From Tubiluchus corallicola (taxonomy: Eukaryota > Priapulida > Priapulimorpha > Priapulimorphida > Tubiluchidae), in assembly GCA_030141605.1 (NCBI GenBank), contig JAQGDQ010000001.1, positions 496,001 through 560,000 of the forward strand: a stretch of 64,000 nt of DNA, in the 5' to 3' direction. Below the pieces are notes generated by a model that searched no databases, was not told the origin of the DNA, and was given only the letters and a program-made list of their open reading frames with translations. The translations under genes were made by a program, and so were the position numbers. Below are positions 13,106 to 26,214 of the stretch, piece by piece (position 1 is the first letter of the stretch; every line of letters begins with the position of its first letter).

Positions 13106-13853
13106 CATAGCAGACAATTGTTTATACACGCATGAATTCACAATGCACGAAACGGCGATCAAATCTAGGCGCATGCCATAAATTGCGACCCCCGTTCAAG
13201 AACTCTAGGCATAGACACTGAAAAATAAATGAATGCTAACCCACCCTGTAACTGTTGAGCCGCATTCCTGGGTCACACGCAAACATTTCTCTGTGAGTCT
13301 TTGTGTCTTATGAATTATGAATTGTGTCCCTAGACTTCTGCGCTTAAGACGTCACTAAAACTGGATATCCGCACTTTTGCATTTTGTCGCTATCACTAAA
13401 GTTTGTCAGACTAATGCAAAATACTTTATTTTTTATTTATATATTTATCGACATTTATATATCTATCAGAACAGTATAAAGAAAGAAATTAGTAGGTGCA
13501 AGCGCACTTGCGCTGATTATATAATAAAAAGGTGAGGCACAAAAATAAACGCAAGTCTATAAAAACATTGATTACATCTCATTAAAAGGTTCTCTTTAAA
13601 AGCTAACTAAATATGAATTATATACTCTATACAACATGTTGTATACAAAATATGCTATATGCTATGATAATATTATCGCATGTTTCGAAAAAAGTTACAA
13701 TAAGGCAGGAAATTCACTTTCGCCAATCGATTGCTAAAACTGACAAATTAGTAGCATCAACTACATCAGAATTCAGAGCATTCCAAATGTTTATAACTCT
13801 GTTAGCGAATGAGAATCTTGAGACGTTTAATTTCAAAAAAGAGTCTAAACAGT
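13106..13853. other. Intergenic, no gene seen
   Basis: AT-rich. A 97-codon plus-strand frame at 13613-13906 runs partly over the 3' end of the LINE fossil and has no domain I recognise. Confidence 0.5.
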
Positions 13854-14940
13854 TTAAAGTTGTGACCACGCAATTGATTGGTTATAGCATAACGGAAAAA
13901 ATATAATTGAACTGACATCGGTGGTACAGTCTATGGGAAAATATCTCTCGACCGTTTCAATACTGTCAATATCTTGCATATAGTGTGGGCAATGCATATA
14001 TATACAGTGATGAGCAGTACTCCAAGAAGGTTCGCACATATGCTTTATAAGCAATCAAAAGTGCGTTTTTGTTTTTAGTGTAGAAACACTGAAAGATCAT
14101 ATTTACCATGCGAAATGCCTTAGTAACTACAGTCTTACAATGTGCCGAGCATTTTAAATCAGACGATGCTGTTACGCCTAAGTCATTACATTCATTACGA
14201 TGGGTAAGAGGGGTACTATCAAGGGAATACTGAGGAAGAGGATGCGCCATACCTGAAATGAAGCATGGTGCATTTATGCATTGCCATTGTAGGACCAGTC
14301 TGTTAATTGGTCGATGGCACAAAGCAGTAACAAATGGTTGCTGCAAGAAGCATATCATTTCAAATCAGCATATAGTTTACAAGCAACAGGCTCAAGAACG
14401 TCAGTTAAATAAGTAATAAATAAAACGAACAATAGGGGTCCCAATATACTATCTTTTGGGGTGCCTGAGATTATATGTTTGATTGGGGTAATAAAAGAAA
14501 CCCATGTTGGGTTTAGTGATTAAATTATTTTCTAAGAGATACTCCAATAATTCATTTTTCATAATTGTTAGGGTCTGGATCGTCTACTTTTTTATATGCC
14601 ACAATAATGTGCGCTGTTAACCATGCATCAGACAGCAGGAGATGAAAATGATATTTTCTTTAAAACGCTTTTTACTGATGATGGCGTAAACTCAACATTA
14701 CTTAAATAAGTGGCTCCACTGATACGGAGCTCAAAAGCGGGCAACAAATTGTTATTTAATGGGTAATTTTGTGAGAAAACAGTTGATAGAATTTCTGCCT
14801 TACCAGTGTCATCTACTACGCAGTTGTCATTATGGTTCAAATGCCATAATTTACCACAGATTTACAGGTTCTTTTTCTGTTGACGTATTTAAAAGGAGAA
14901 TTAATATAGCTTTAGATACTCCTTTAGCACATTTTTCGTA
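13854..14940 (-). pseudogene. CR1/Jockey-like LINE: decayed endonuclease-RT linker and reverse transcriptase
   Basis: Read on the minus strand from 14940 to 13854, the conserved order of a CR1/Rex/Jockey ORF2 is visible across several frames. The linker ends in VVDDTGKAEILSTVFS (about 14820-14770). The thumb-palm region contains ELLEYLLENNLIT (about 14555-14515). GTPKDSILGPLLFVLFI appears near 14465-14415. The catalytic box is KLYADLK rather than YADDVK. The maturase-like tail DLGVTASSDLKCSAHCKT...AFRMVN (about 14190-14090) and DIDSIETVERYF (about 13975-13940) follow. Stops and frameshifts interrupt it, and the second catalytic Asp is lost, so it is inactive. Confidence 0.85.
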
Positions 14941-15172
14941 CGAAATTTTCCTCCTGGCATATGGAGCCCGCGCCAAAGAAGTTTCTTTTTGCTTTGGAAT
15001 TTTCTGACATAAGAAAGTTTCGCCAGGAAACATATTTTTCTATATCAACGTGTAACATTCTCGCGTTGAATATTACTTTTATAATTGAAAATTACACAAC
15101 TATGCAATACAACGACAGAATTCTCAATATGACAGCCCTAGGAGGAGAGGCGACCAAACGGAAAAGCAGGCC
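14941..15172. other. Intergenic, no gene seen
   Basis: Probably the upstream, more decayed part of the LINE plus unrelated AT-rich sequence. Confidence 0.3.
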
Positions 15173-15180
15173 TACGACCA

Positions 15181-15222
15181 CTGCCCTTGATCCCTTGACT
15201 AGACGTCAGAAGTCACCATACT
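15181..15222 (+). repeat. Dispersed repeat copy A
   Basis: About 40 bp starting TGCCCTTGATCCCTTGACTA matches, at roughly 80 percent by eye, the reverse complement of 27933-27972. Both lie in locally GC-rich patches, suggesting one repeat family. Confidence 0.5.
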
Positions 15223-15659
15223 AATGTCGTTCACCATAATGGCTACCCAGCCTCCTCGCGACGTAATTTTTGTAGCCGTGATTTGCTCGCCTAATGATTA
15301 TTAAGTGAAATGTTCACCTCAGGTGACTAAAGTAAGAAATAACTAGTGGATGTTTTTGTCTCTGTCAAAACTGCAGTAAGCTTCTGCTTCAGTCATAGGA
15401 GATGCTTTAAATGACAGCTTTTGTTTCGTATTTACAAACAAAAATGGTTTAAAAATACTTAGCAGTATGCGCATAAGTAAGGTTGCGCTTGGCATTACGA
15501 GTTGCAATTAAAACAGAATAAGTCACTTTTTGATCAGTGATCCGTGGGTCAACGTTTACTCAAATGTGGACCAGTGTACACTGTAGCTCGATAATGAAAA
15601 TATTCGCCTTCCTTACCCAAATTTCGGATTTTCCGCCTTACAATGGGGTCTGGGTCAGC

Positions 15660-15790
15660 CACTAAGCGTAACTCAACTCGTCTTGTCGAGATCTTTCGTT
15701 TGATATACTACACAAGCCACTGTTACTGACACTGGAAGCATTAATACCCACGATCCCCCCCCCCCCCGATTTTGGTTTTTGCCCTTTACA
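15660..15790. repeat. Dispersed repeat, third unit
   Basis: Contains CTTTCGTTTGATATACTACA and GACACTGGAAG in the same order and spacing as the units at 12.9-13.1 kb. A 13-base poly-C run lies near 15757-15769. Confidence 0.5.
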
Positions 15791-16802
15791 TATATACAAA
15801 TGACCTGTACACAGCCACCCGGAACTCCCCCTGCTTAACTGGACACCAAATATTGCCGTAGCTCTAAAATTGTAGAAGGCGATCCAGTAACAGAGAAAGC
15901 ATTTCAATATTATAAACACTTTGTGTAGTCTGCTTGCCTACTTGCATCTGCGTCTTATGGACATACGCCACGTCTAAAGAGCAACTTCCAGTGAACGCTC
16001 TACAGGCGTGAGATTATAATACCTAAGAGTTAGGAGTAACTGATCCTACTATTTCAGGAAGTATGCTAAAAGCTGTCACTCTAGCCAATCAGATATATGT
16101 TGAGATGTGTCGTATATTACTGAGTCTAAAGGCCAATCAACAGCAACTTGCAGAAGTAGTGCCTGCCTCCAAAACGACAGGTTAGCAGAGGCTCGTTGCT
16201 AGGTGTTACTAAGGATATATATTTTTAGATGTGTGGCATAAGTTAACTAAGTTTAGCCTCAGAATTGGGGTATATTATATAAGAACCAGCATTATCAGCT
16301 GGAAGACAGTCTGTTTGAAGACTCAAGTGCTTTGCTACAGATTCTGCGCCAAGCGTTTCTCTACCCTCTTCGACTTATTGTGGATGTTCATCAGTGTACT
16401 TTATGGTCAATATACTATGCGATCATGTAATGTGTTATATACATGTATATATATATACTTCGACACGTGACGATAATTATAGTGCTCGATCACCAACTAC
16501 ATTACTTAAAGATCACCTTCATTATCACTGATGCAGAGTTACAATCCTTCCTTCATTATTACTATCGAGCGTAACGAAAAAAATCCTGCCCCCTCCGTTA
16601 CTTCTGATCCAGAGGTGTCGATCACTTATAAATATAAATCCTCGTATCTGGAAAGTGTGCTCTGTGACCCTTTTCCTGTGCGTGTGCGAGTTATTAAACA
16701 AAAAACGCTCAGAAACCAAAATCTGAATAATAATAATTAAATCTCAACAACGCGTTCTACCTGTATTAATTAAATTACTAGCCAAACCCCACAAAAAGAA
16801 TT
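15791..16802. other. Intergenic, no gene seen
   Basis: AT-rich with a short TA tract near 16445. Frames here show no domain. Confidence 0.5.
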
Positions 16803-17650
16803 TTGTGCACAAATCAACACACAACCCACACCACTCCACCTCATCACACCACACTGCACCACACCATACCACTCCACCTCATCGCACCACACTGCACCAC
16901 ACCATACCACCTACACACCACACCACCCACACCATACCACTCCACCACATCACACCACACTGCACCACACCATACCACTGCAGCACCCACACACCACACC
17001 ACCCACACCATAATACTCCACCACATCACACCGCACAGCACCACACCATAACACCACACTGCACCACACCACCCACCCACCTACACACCACACCACCCAC
17101 ACCATACCACTCCACCACATCACACCACACTGCACCACACCATACCACTGCAGCACACCGCACCACCCACACACCACACCACACCACACCACACACACAC
17201 CATACGACTCCACTACCTAACACTGCACAGCACCACACCATAACACCACACTGCACCACACCACCCACCCACCTACACACCACACCACCCATACCATACC
17301 ACTCCACCACATCACACCACACCGCACCACACCATACCACTGCAGCACACCGCACCACCCACACCACACCACACTACCCACACCATACGACTCCACCACA
17401 TCACACCACACTGCACCACACCTTACCACTGCACTGCACCACACCACACCGCACCACCCACACCATAATACTCCACCACATCACACCACACTGCACCACA
17501 ACACCCGCCCACCCACACACCACGCCACCCACTCCATACCACACTACCCACACCACACCCCACACACCCTACCACCCCACCACACCATCCATAGCACAAC
17601 ACACAAAGCACACCACCACCACACCACATCAAATCCACCACCTCACGTGG
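16803..17650. repeat. CAC-rich minisatellite with higher-order repeat
   Basis: About 850 bp built from ACACC/CACACCAT/CACTGCAC words. The plus strand is almost free of G. A higher-order unit of about 175-190 bp is visible: the phrase CTACACACCACACCACCCA recurs near 16910, 17083 and 17271, each time followed by CCACATCACACCACAC. The 282-codon His/Thr/Pro frame across it, and the Val/Trp/Cys frames opposite, come from the repeat and are not genes. Confidence 0.93.
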
Positions 17651-18060
17651 TGATCGTGATGTTGATGATGATGATGGTGGTGGTGGCAACGATGACGACA
17701 CCTATAGCACAAGCACCAACAGCACAGCATTGCAACAAAACCATTCCAAACATTTTTCACAAAGTTGAAACTATGTGCTATAATATAATAAATAGCAAAG
17801 GCCCCGCAAAAGATTTTGCATAAAAACCACGTGTAATCAATAATACGCGAACGTCCTACACAGTCCTCATTTATAACACAACGCCCGTAACATCCTGCCT
17901 ACCGTTTGTTTAACTAACGCAAACCCGTAGCAGGCAGCTTTTTACTGAATTAAAGTTATAAGATTACAGCAGAGTACAATGGATGACGTCACAACAATGC
18001 CTTTGCGTCAACAGTTTTCTAAGCGAAAATTGCCGAAAATAGAACTCCTAATTAACTCGC
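17651..18060. other. GAT/GGT-rich edge, then AT-rich spacer
   Basis: A short degenerate (GAT)n/(GGT)n stretch at about 17650-17700 borders the minisatellite. Nothing else is supported. Confidence 0.5.
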
Positions 18061-18540
18061 CAATACTCCTCTCGGTGGACCTGCCCTAACATATAGCCCA
18101 CATCATCGTGTAGCCCCGTTCTTCCTCTTTGTAAAGAGCCCCATATCTCCTTCCGAGAGTCACACCGGGCGACGCTAGAACGTTTTTCCCGCAGGCTGTT
18201 TGGTCAAAATTTCGAAAAAATCGCGAGTTGGGTCCGGGAAAACGCCCGTTGCGGGGCGCCCTGGTCCTCTCGGGAATTCTAAATATGCCTACTACACCCA
18301 CCGCTAAACGGGCTACCTATCCATACCCAGCACCACCTTCGGCCTATTCCAGTTCTTCAGAAATAAGAGGTATAAGTTTTGCAAAAAACGGCCGAAAAGG
18401 GGCCATTTTTGGAGGTTTTTCGCCTCCCGTTCCTCCCGGTGGGCCCGATTCGAAAAATAAACCATCAATGAGAAGACACCTTTCGTTTGATATATAGATC
18501 GCCGCAAATGGTGCCCTCGTCCGGGCTGTAGCCTCGAATC
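18061..18540. repeat. GC-rich repeat-like block
   Basis: A 480-bp block with clearly higher GC than its surroundings. It carries CTTTCGTTTGATATATAGAT near its right edge, shared with the 12.9, 13.0 and 15.7 kb repeats, and ends at a (TA)10 tract. Both strands have frames of 60-90 codons but none has a recognisable domain. I treat it as a mobile-element fragment of unknown family. Confidence 0.4.
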
Positions 18541-18560
18541 TTATATATATATATATATAT
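18541..18560. repeat. (TA)10 microsatellite
   Basis: Ten TA units abutting the GC-rich block. Confidence 0.9.
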
Positions 18561-18671
18561 TAAGATACCAAGAATATTAATATAAGGGATTAAGTTTCAA
18601 ATATTATCAAACAGGAAACTGAAGAAAGGGGGCTGAGAAGATGTTCAAGAATTTAATAATCAGCAAAACCT

Positions 18672-18717
18672 TGTTTACTCATGATATCAAACGATTTACT
18701 TATGATATCAAACGCGG
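18672..18717. repeat. Short tandem duplication
   Basis: TTACTCATGATATCAAACGA is followed at once by TTACTTATGATATCAAACG, a 21-bp unit with one mismatch. Confidence 0.85.
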
Positions 18718-19248
18718 ACATTTTAGAGGCGTAACTGAAGAAACCTATCTGACCTTAAACTTGTGATTCAAGATCAAAGGTCAGTTACACCTCAAAACTT
18801 GCGAAGACTTGGGCTCAAATTCTGATAACTTATAGCATCAGAGAGGATACCTAGCCCTACACTGAGTGACTGGTCAATTATAACTCAGTTACGTTTGGGT
18901 GAACAATCACTGTGTTATGATAATCGATGACTTTGGGTAGTTGGTTCAAGGTCAAAGTAAATTACAATTGTAAAAAGCCCTGATTTCCAGGAAACCAAAC
19001 TTCGCGGATATGCAGTGATAGAAAAAGTCCAGGTGGAGGGCCACATTCACAGAAAAGCTAATGAGTTTCCAGTTGCAAATGCCATTTATCAATAACTGCG
19101 CGTGTTTCACCCTACTCAGGACTATGAACGCACGAAACAAACTAAACATAACATTATTCACTTATTTTTAAACGCAGTTACACGAAAATGGCACGTGCTT
19201 TGCACTGATTATCAGCTAAAAACGTTTCAAAGATTTACCAGAATTACA

Positions 19249-19440
19249 CAACATTTTCACAAAAAGTTGAATATTTGCATACAGTTACTTTACACTGTGG
19301 TAGCAAACCATAACTTCAAGACTAAGTATACTGTATGCTAGCCTGAGTAGGCACATTTTCACAAAAAGCTTAATATTTTCACAGAATTAATTTAATAAAA
19401 CTTTATACTGTGATACCAAGTTGTAACGTTTAGGACGTTA
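19249..19440. repeat. Diverged tandem duplication, about 110-bp unit
   Basis: ACATTTTCACAAAAAG occurs at about 19250 and 19352. Both copies then share AATATTT.CA, ACTTTA.ACTGTG and CCA.A...TAAC in order. Confidence 0.6.
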
Positions 19441-22400
19441 ATAAAGATTTTTGAACAACGAGAATAATCTAGTGGCTGCATAAGTAATGCCATCAATTTA
19501 TTACCAGTTACGAAGTGTCCGAGCTTACGCATTTACAAACTGTTTTGGGTTGCTAAATGTGTCTATTGTGAAAAAGTGCCTGGTTACCAAATGTCTGCAA
19601 TATGCTGTTTTTAGTTTCCGTTTTCTATCTACCAAGAGAACCCTCAAAACATTAGGCTATATTTTGGTGGAGACCAATTAGGACTAGGGGGAGTGTTGTC
19701 AAAATTTTTACTTTTGGCAGAAAATACATTTTTTCCTTTCTAGGGTATCTTGTCCGAGACAAGAATAGTGAAAGAACCGCTATTAGCGAGAACGACGACG
19801 ATGACAACCATTATATTTTTGTTTAAAACTAATGTTCACTGGAACAATTTCAGCTGCAGAAATTGAGTTTCAGTGAACATTACACTTTGCTGACACGACA
19901 TCAATCCATTTACAGGTACTGTAAAATTTTTCTTAATGAAGAAAACTCGGCAGCTGAGCAGATTCTTAGAAAGGAAAGATCTATGATAACCTGCAAGCAC
20001 GCCACATTGACATGAAAGAATATCCTAAAAACTTAAACCTTATACGTTATAATTATGTATTTTTTGTGTTTGGGTTGGTTTCATAGCTACAGAAGACTGG
20101 AATGTTACATGTTTCAGATTACTGTGTCTGGCGACTTTTCGCCTATAGGCAGGGCAACATTCCAAACGGATATTTTGGATTTTCATAATCGCCTGGTTAT
20201 CATTTTACTGCTAGTTTGTACTACTGCGTGGACGGATAATAGCGATTGATGATGGCGTTAACAAGCCTTGACGCTTCAACACCTTAATGCTTCATTATTT
20301 GTCTTCATTTCTGGTTTATTAAGTAAAGGTTATACAACAACCGATTGCGGGTGCCTAGTTTCAGAAAATAACAGAAGATATTTAAATGTGAAGGGTCGTG
20401 CGGTATTTCCGCGTTCGTCTCAAATTCGATTATCAGTCGTCACTGCTGCACTGAAATATGTCAGTATATTTTTATGTTAAGTTAGGAGTTTTCTTGCGGT
20501 TACGACTACCCCCTTTTATCGTATTTTTAATAAAAAGTCCTTTCAAGATGTCTCAGTATTAGTTCACAAATGCTGATGATCTATTTGTGCTTAGAGCCAA
20601 GACAGCCACGTATAAAACCGTATTTCTCTCGGGCTTCACGTCTGTAAAATTCTTTTCCTGAAAATTGTTTCTTTTGTCAACTAAAGCTTCACTTGAATCC
20701 AGAAAAAAACAAGCACCACCGTCAGCAAATCAGTAATGAGAAATCTGTATTTTCAAATTTGTCCCATTTTCACTTTGTAGTGTAGGGCTTATTTTGAGTG
20801 CCATTAGTCCTACTTGAGACGATTTTGTGAAAAAAGAATATTGAAAGACTGAAAAAAGACTTATAAATATCGTCTACACTTTCATCAGTTAAATTCAAAG
20901 TTACAATGTCCACAAAGTTACTTCTGTGGCTTACCAAGTTTCTAGAAATCAAAAAGAATATCTTATGTAAATTACCTTTGCGATGGGGTCAATTTCAAAA
21001 CCATCGTATAAGAGTAAGCTATTATCCCGTTCAGGCTAAAGTCGAGGATGAATACCCAACTCGTGTTGTTATGCACAAAGTACAACATATGGAAGCCTTA
21101 CAACGCAGCAAAATTGTTTACTTGTTTTACAAACGTTTATCAAATTAATTAACACTTTAAAACGTATGACTTACTTCACTATAACACTTTTACCTAGTAT
21201 GAAAGGCGAGTGTGAGTTAAACAGAGCGACGTTCCTCGGAAACAAAGTCACGTTTCGAAACGTCAGCGAGCTTCTAAATAACTGATTTCATTCACGCGAT
21301 TTTCTTTACAGCTATTTACCCAATGTAAAGAAAACCTCATATAACACCACCACGTCTTACACTCCTTTTACTATTTTTCTTTGGCAATATGTATTTTACG
21401 TTAAATTTTAATCGCCTTCGCAATCTTCCTAACTTCTGCGACGTCTATAACAAGCTAGAAGATATCAGAAGCCTTGGATTAGGTCATCACTGTCGTATCA
21501 TCTAGCACGCACGGCTATTGCCCTGCGTGCAGTACAAGGCATGCGTAGATTCTACGACGTCCCACACAGAAGACAAGCGGATTAATGTCTATGATTTGAG
21601 CAGATGATTCTGCTGCATGGTTCTAATTATATAATTCCGGCAAATGACTACATAGGTTGACGTTAATGCAGCGATTGTTACAAAACAACTGCACTTGCTA
21701 GCATGTAAATACCGACAATATTACAATGCAGTAGCAAGTTTGTATTAAATTTACAAGTTTTATATTTCAGAATACCAATGAAGTCTTTTAAACATGTAGT
21801 TTAAATGGGATACCTTATCATCTCTTGCACTCCATACACGAAGAATACCTCTTGCAGTCAATTGGCTTCACTGTTGCGCAAACTCTTTGCGTTAGATGTT
21901 TGGAAGGACAAAACGTTTTCTGAAAAATTGCATAACCCAATAACGAATTTCCGCAAAGATGATTAAATTTACCTAAACGCTGGAAAGCAAAACTAACAAC
22001 ACTGGGCAGTATTTACGAAAACAAGGAAGATTTGATTTTTTCCTCATTTTCTGAATTGTCTGAGCTTCAACAGAGTTTCTAAGGCTTGATTAACTAGCTC
22101 GTCTCACTTAGTTCAATTCAGATTTATGTTTCGCTCAATGAAATTTCGACGTGAAACTTTTATAGAAACTACCGTGGCAATAAAATCGCTCTTTTTGATT
22201 ATTTGGTTATTCGTTTGATTATCTTCATTTGATGGAACTGCTTGAATCTCTGACCCAGTTTGTGTTTGGTGCGTAAGCGTGTGCATTTAACTACCTATAA
22301 CTATTTCGCTTCGTTGATAATTAGTTTCGAGACAAAGACTCCTTTTTCGTTGAACTGGGCATGTGCAACAGCAATGCAACCTCGGCGCTCATTGTCTCAA

Positions 22401-24455
22401 AGCTATGCGATGCAAGAGCGCGATGCGACTCGGTGGGAGTAATATCAGTACCCACAAAGGGGAACGTCAAACGTGCGTATTCGTCCACATAGTGCTTTGC
22501 TGGTTAACTACAGCAATAAAAACGATCATTTTTTAAAAAAAAATCGGATTTAAGTTGTTTAAGTAATACAAGACGTTTCAATTTAATTTTATTTCGTTTA
22601 CTGATACTCATGATGATGCTGACTCGAAAACTAAAACCTAGTTTAAACTATAGCAAAATGTAAAGGATAATTGTCGAAATTCAGTAGCGACAGAACAGAT
22701 GAATCTTTTAGCCGATATTAAAAATCACAAATTTGGTGACTAGGGATATCAAAATTGCCTGGCGATCTGGAGTTTTACGCTATTTATTTCTTTTGCATTG
22801 GCTAATGCTATTGGGCATCCCATTCACATTTTACTGTATGGTTTGATGTATTTCTCCTAGCCAATGCATTTCTCGTACTAGCACAGCTATTATACCCTGT
22901 TCATTCCCATTGTGCAAAACTGTCATGTTTGATTTGTTCTTAAGTGCCTCTTCACTATTCTGAAACGAACTGCGGGAGACTATAAAGAAACTGCTCAAGT
23001 TTTTCTGATGGAGTTAATCAAACAATTCGTAGAAGTTCGAAAAGGTATAGCCTGTACACGCATTTCCCAATATACTAGTGGCAACTCTGTCTTATGGCTC
23101 TGCAAAAGATCTTAGCGAAAACTTCTTCGACTGTTTAAGTCCTCTTACATTAATCGTTTCCGGCTGACGCTAAAATGTGTAAAAAGTTGACAATTTTGCT
23201 CATAATGTTTGGATAACGATTCAGCGTATTTTTCATACGTGTCAGTATAGCAAAGTAAAAAAAACAGAAAGGGTAGTGGGTTATAAAAAATATAACAATA
23301 CAAATGTTTTTTCAGCTCAGTAGTACACGCAAAAGGCAGTTTACCCAAAATGCTGATTTAACCGACATTTTCGAGTTAAAAATTATGTTTGTCAGATAAA
23401 TCAACAAAATTGTCATGGGGAATTTAAGACAAATCAAAACAGTCAGAATCGCCATGATTAAAATTCCTTAGCGGGTAGGTTACATGAACAGGTAAAGTTA
23501 CTTGTTGTTACTTTGGACGTAGTCGAAACTGCCATTGACGCATAAAAAGCAGTCGATAGGGCTGAAAGAATATCAAACTAGCACAATAATGTACAGATCG
23601 GCAGCGTGTGCTAAGCCCGGCTTATCTCACAAACTATTGCTCGCTGACAGACGTTACAAGTATAAACTTATAAACAAATAAGAAAAACATGAAGAATGCG
23701 TGTACTTTTATAGCAATTTGTTAATTATTCTAGAAAATGTGTCATTTTAATATATTTATCAGACTACAAGAAATTGTAAGCAAACCATTAAAAACGATTC
23801 AGTTATTTTACTTAAAAATATGTGCATTGTATCAAGATTTGCGTGAAGGATTAAACGTTGTAACCACCGTCGAAAATGCTGGGCGTCAACAAAAATCGGC
23901 AATTAACGTACAAACTTGTTGTGAAAGTAGATATTTTAATTATACTGCAATAAAGTTACTTCCCAATGAATTCCCAATGCCTTAATATATAAAATTTATA
24001 CCTGAACACTCTAAAAGACTAAAAAAAGTAAGTAACAATATGTGTTTAAGTAACATAAGTTACCCTAGTTAACTTTGTGAAAAAGTTCAGTCACTGTGCT
24101 CGTGAACTGTCTGACCCAGTGGTAAGTTTATCTAAGTCTTTTTTGCCTTGAAAAACCTATAATAAATCTGGCTCTTTCATACCTTTCCAAAGACTATATG
24201 TCTGCACCAAGTACCAGAAGCAAAGTATTTCACCGTTATAATGTCTCTGTTTTACTAAAAGTAACTTTTTTTTACTAAAGATATTTTACTGGCAGAAATC
24301 TTGAATGGACGGAAAAAATAAAAATAAAATTAATAATGCAAACTTGACTTTGATTCTTACAGCATATTTCAATATATACGTTCTCCAGGTATGTTTGTGA
24401 GTATCTTTTGTCAGTTCAGTAGCTGAGAATATAAAAGGAGTGCTTGATTGGCCAT
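19441..24455. other. Intergenic, no gene confirmed
   Basis: Five kilobases with several plus-strand ATG frames of 60-82 codons (for example 20906-21148 and 23737-23985). Neither has a domain, signal peptide or convincing splice context, and frames of this length are expected by chance in AT-rich DNA. I do not call them genes. Confidence 0.5.
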
Positions 24456-24510
24456 TGCGGGGTGGACCTAGCTGGTAGAGCGACATTTCCCGATCTGTGT
24501 ATTGTAACAC
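24456..24510 (+). mobile_element. tRNA-derived SINE head fragment
   Basis: TAGCTGGTAGAGC at 24469-24481 is a tRNA-type pol III A box (TAGCTCAGTTGGTAGAGC with five bases lost). GCGGGGTGGACC lies before it, as in tRNA-derived SINEs. No B box follows, so it is a fragment and not a functional tRNA. Confidence 0.5.
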
Positions 24511-25782
24511 GTAACAGTTATTTTTCAGATATTGATGTTTGATATCTATTAGTGAATCTGTATTTGTAAATTACATAATATCTTACCTTATAATTTTACC
24601 ATTTTACCCTGAAAGAGATGTAAACGACATTTTTCACAGTACTGTCTCAGCACAGTCCCTTGATCACAAAACCTTAAAGTTTCACTTTGTTTATTCGATT
24701 TAGCGAACGATACTTCAGACACAGTTACTCAGTTCAAACATGAATAGTTATGTCTAAAGTTCTAGGTAATTACTTTTTTAAAAAATGAAAAGTGTTTAGC
24801 GTGACGGTCAGCGTTTTGTTGCAACTGTCGCCAAGCAAATGCCAGTGTTAAATCTGTTTATCTGCGTGTGTTGGACATTTAGTTGGGTGTGAATCTGTCT
24901 GACAAAATCAAAGTAAATGAAGTTGTAATCACGAAACTTGGCACACGGATACGTCTAAGCAAGACCGAGAACGCCATTCCTTTTTAGGTCAGGGTCACAA
25001 AGTAACAAAAGTGTCAAAATAAATTTTTGCTGATTAATAATTATAGTGTCACTGTTGAGTACCTTCTCTGTTTTCTGTTTCATTTGCATTTGTTACTTAT
25101 TAGACATTATATATACAACACTATAGAATTCTTAAGTTTTCCATAAGTAAAATTCGCGTTGAACAAGTGCAGAAATTTTTACAACATTGTTTTAAAAGCC
25201 TCACTTACAAAATTAGGGGTTTTTGCTCATCTTTCTTTATCAAGCTCTCAACTTGAGTCGAGCCTGTTCTTGAAAAACTACAAGCTTATTTGAATGACAA
25301 TTTCCCACGACTACAATATTATTAGCAAAATCAATTTGGAAAATTTTGAAAAAGTATTTTTTAGACAATCTAATACTTCTGCCCAAATTGGCATGCCAAC
25401 TAATATTATCGAAAATTTAACAGCAAATTTATTTTTGTCAAGACGACAAATTGGTTTAGCAAAATTATATGGACTAATCACTAATCGCTGATAAATCTAG
25501 TAGAACTTTTCAGCATTTCTAGCAAATACTTGCCGCAGAGGTTTATGGTATGTCGTGTCAGTAGCTCGCTAAAACGTCAGTAGCTCCAAACTCCCAGTTT
25601 GTCAAAACGAAATTTCTGTAGAATAGAAACGACGCATTAAAGTAGGAATTTTCGATTGCAAGTTATCCTAACTTTGCCAAAAATCTTGATAATTTACCTA
25701 CCTTGGTCTCATTTGGATGTAAATACATCTTCATTTTACGAGATAAGCAGCCAATCAGTATGCTGAATGAAACCACATAGAG
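24511..25782. other. Intergenic, no gene seen
   Basis: AT-rich. The frame at 25294-25491 has no domain. Confidence 0.5.
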
Positions 25783-25835
25783 CGAGTATCGAACCCGGTA
25801 ATCAGCCATCCATTCATTGGCTAGCCACTGCGTTC
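25783..25835 (-). mobile_element. tRNA-like SINE fragment
   Basis: On the minus strand GTGGCTAGCCAATGAATGG (A-box-like) is followed 13 bp later by GGGTTCGATAC, a good pol III B box. The structure fits the 5' head of a tRNA-derived SINE. Confidence 0.5.
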
Positions 25836-26149
25836 ATTCTTAACTCCGGTATTAGCATTCATAGTAGGCTAAGGTCAAACTAGCTTGCAGTGTGCGAAAC
25901 TGTAAAAAAACTAAAAAACCAACTTCAAAGCAATCTTCTTTTTGTTTTCCTTTGCTTTCTTCTTTTTTTCTTCGTTACTCCTTCTTTCCTAATCTTCCTC
26001 CTTATCATTTTTGTTGTTTTGTTTTCTTATTCTTCTTTTTTCCTCTTTTTTAATTCTTGTTTTTTGCACTTTGTGCTCTGAAAAGAGCTTGTATTTATGT
26101 AACTATATTCCCCTTGCAACCAAATTAAATGTGTCTGATTGTTAAGGAT

Positions 26150-26156
<7 letters not shown>

Positions 26157-26212
<56 letters not shown>
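26157..26212. repeat. (AT)n microsatellite
   Basis: Pure AT dinucleotides for about 56 bp. Confidence 0.95.

Positions 26213-26214
<2 letters not shown>

Noticed and set aside
16805-17653. 282-codon His/Thr/Pro-rich open frame
   Set aside because: It is generated by the CAC minisatellite. All frames across the repeat stay open and none has a domain.
24456-24510. Functional tRNA gene
   Set aside because: The A box is shortened and no B box or cloverleaf follows.
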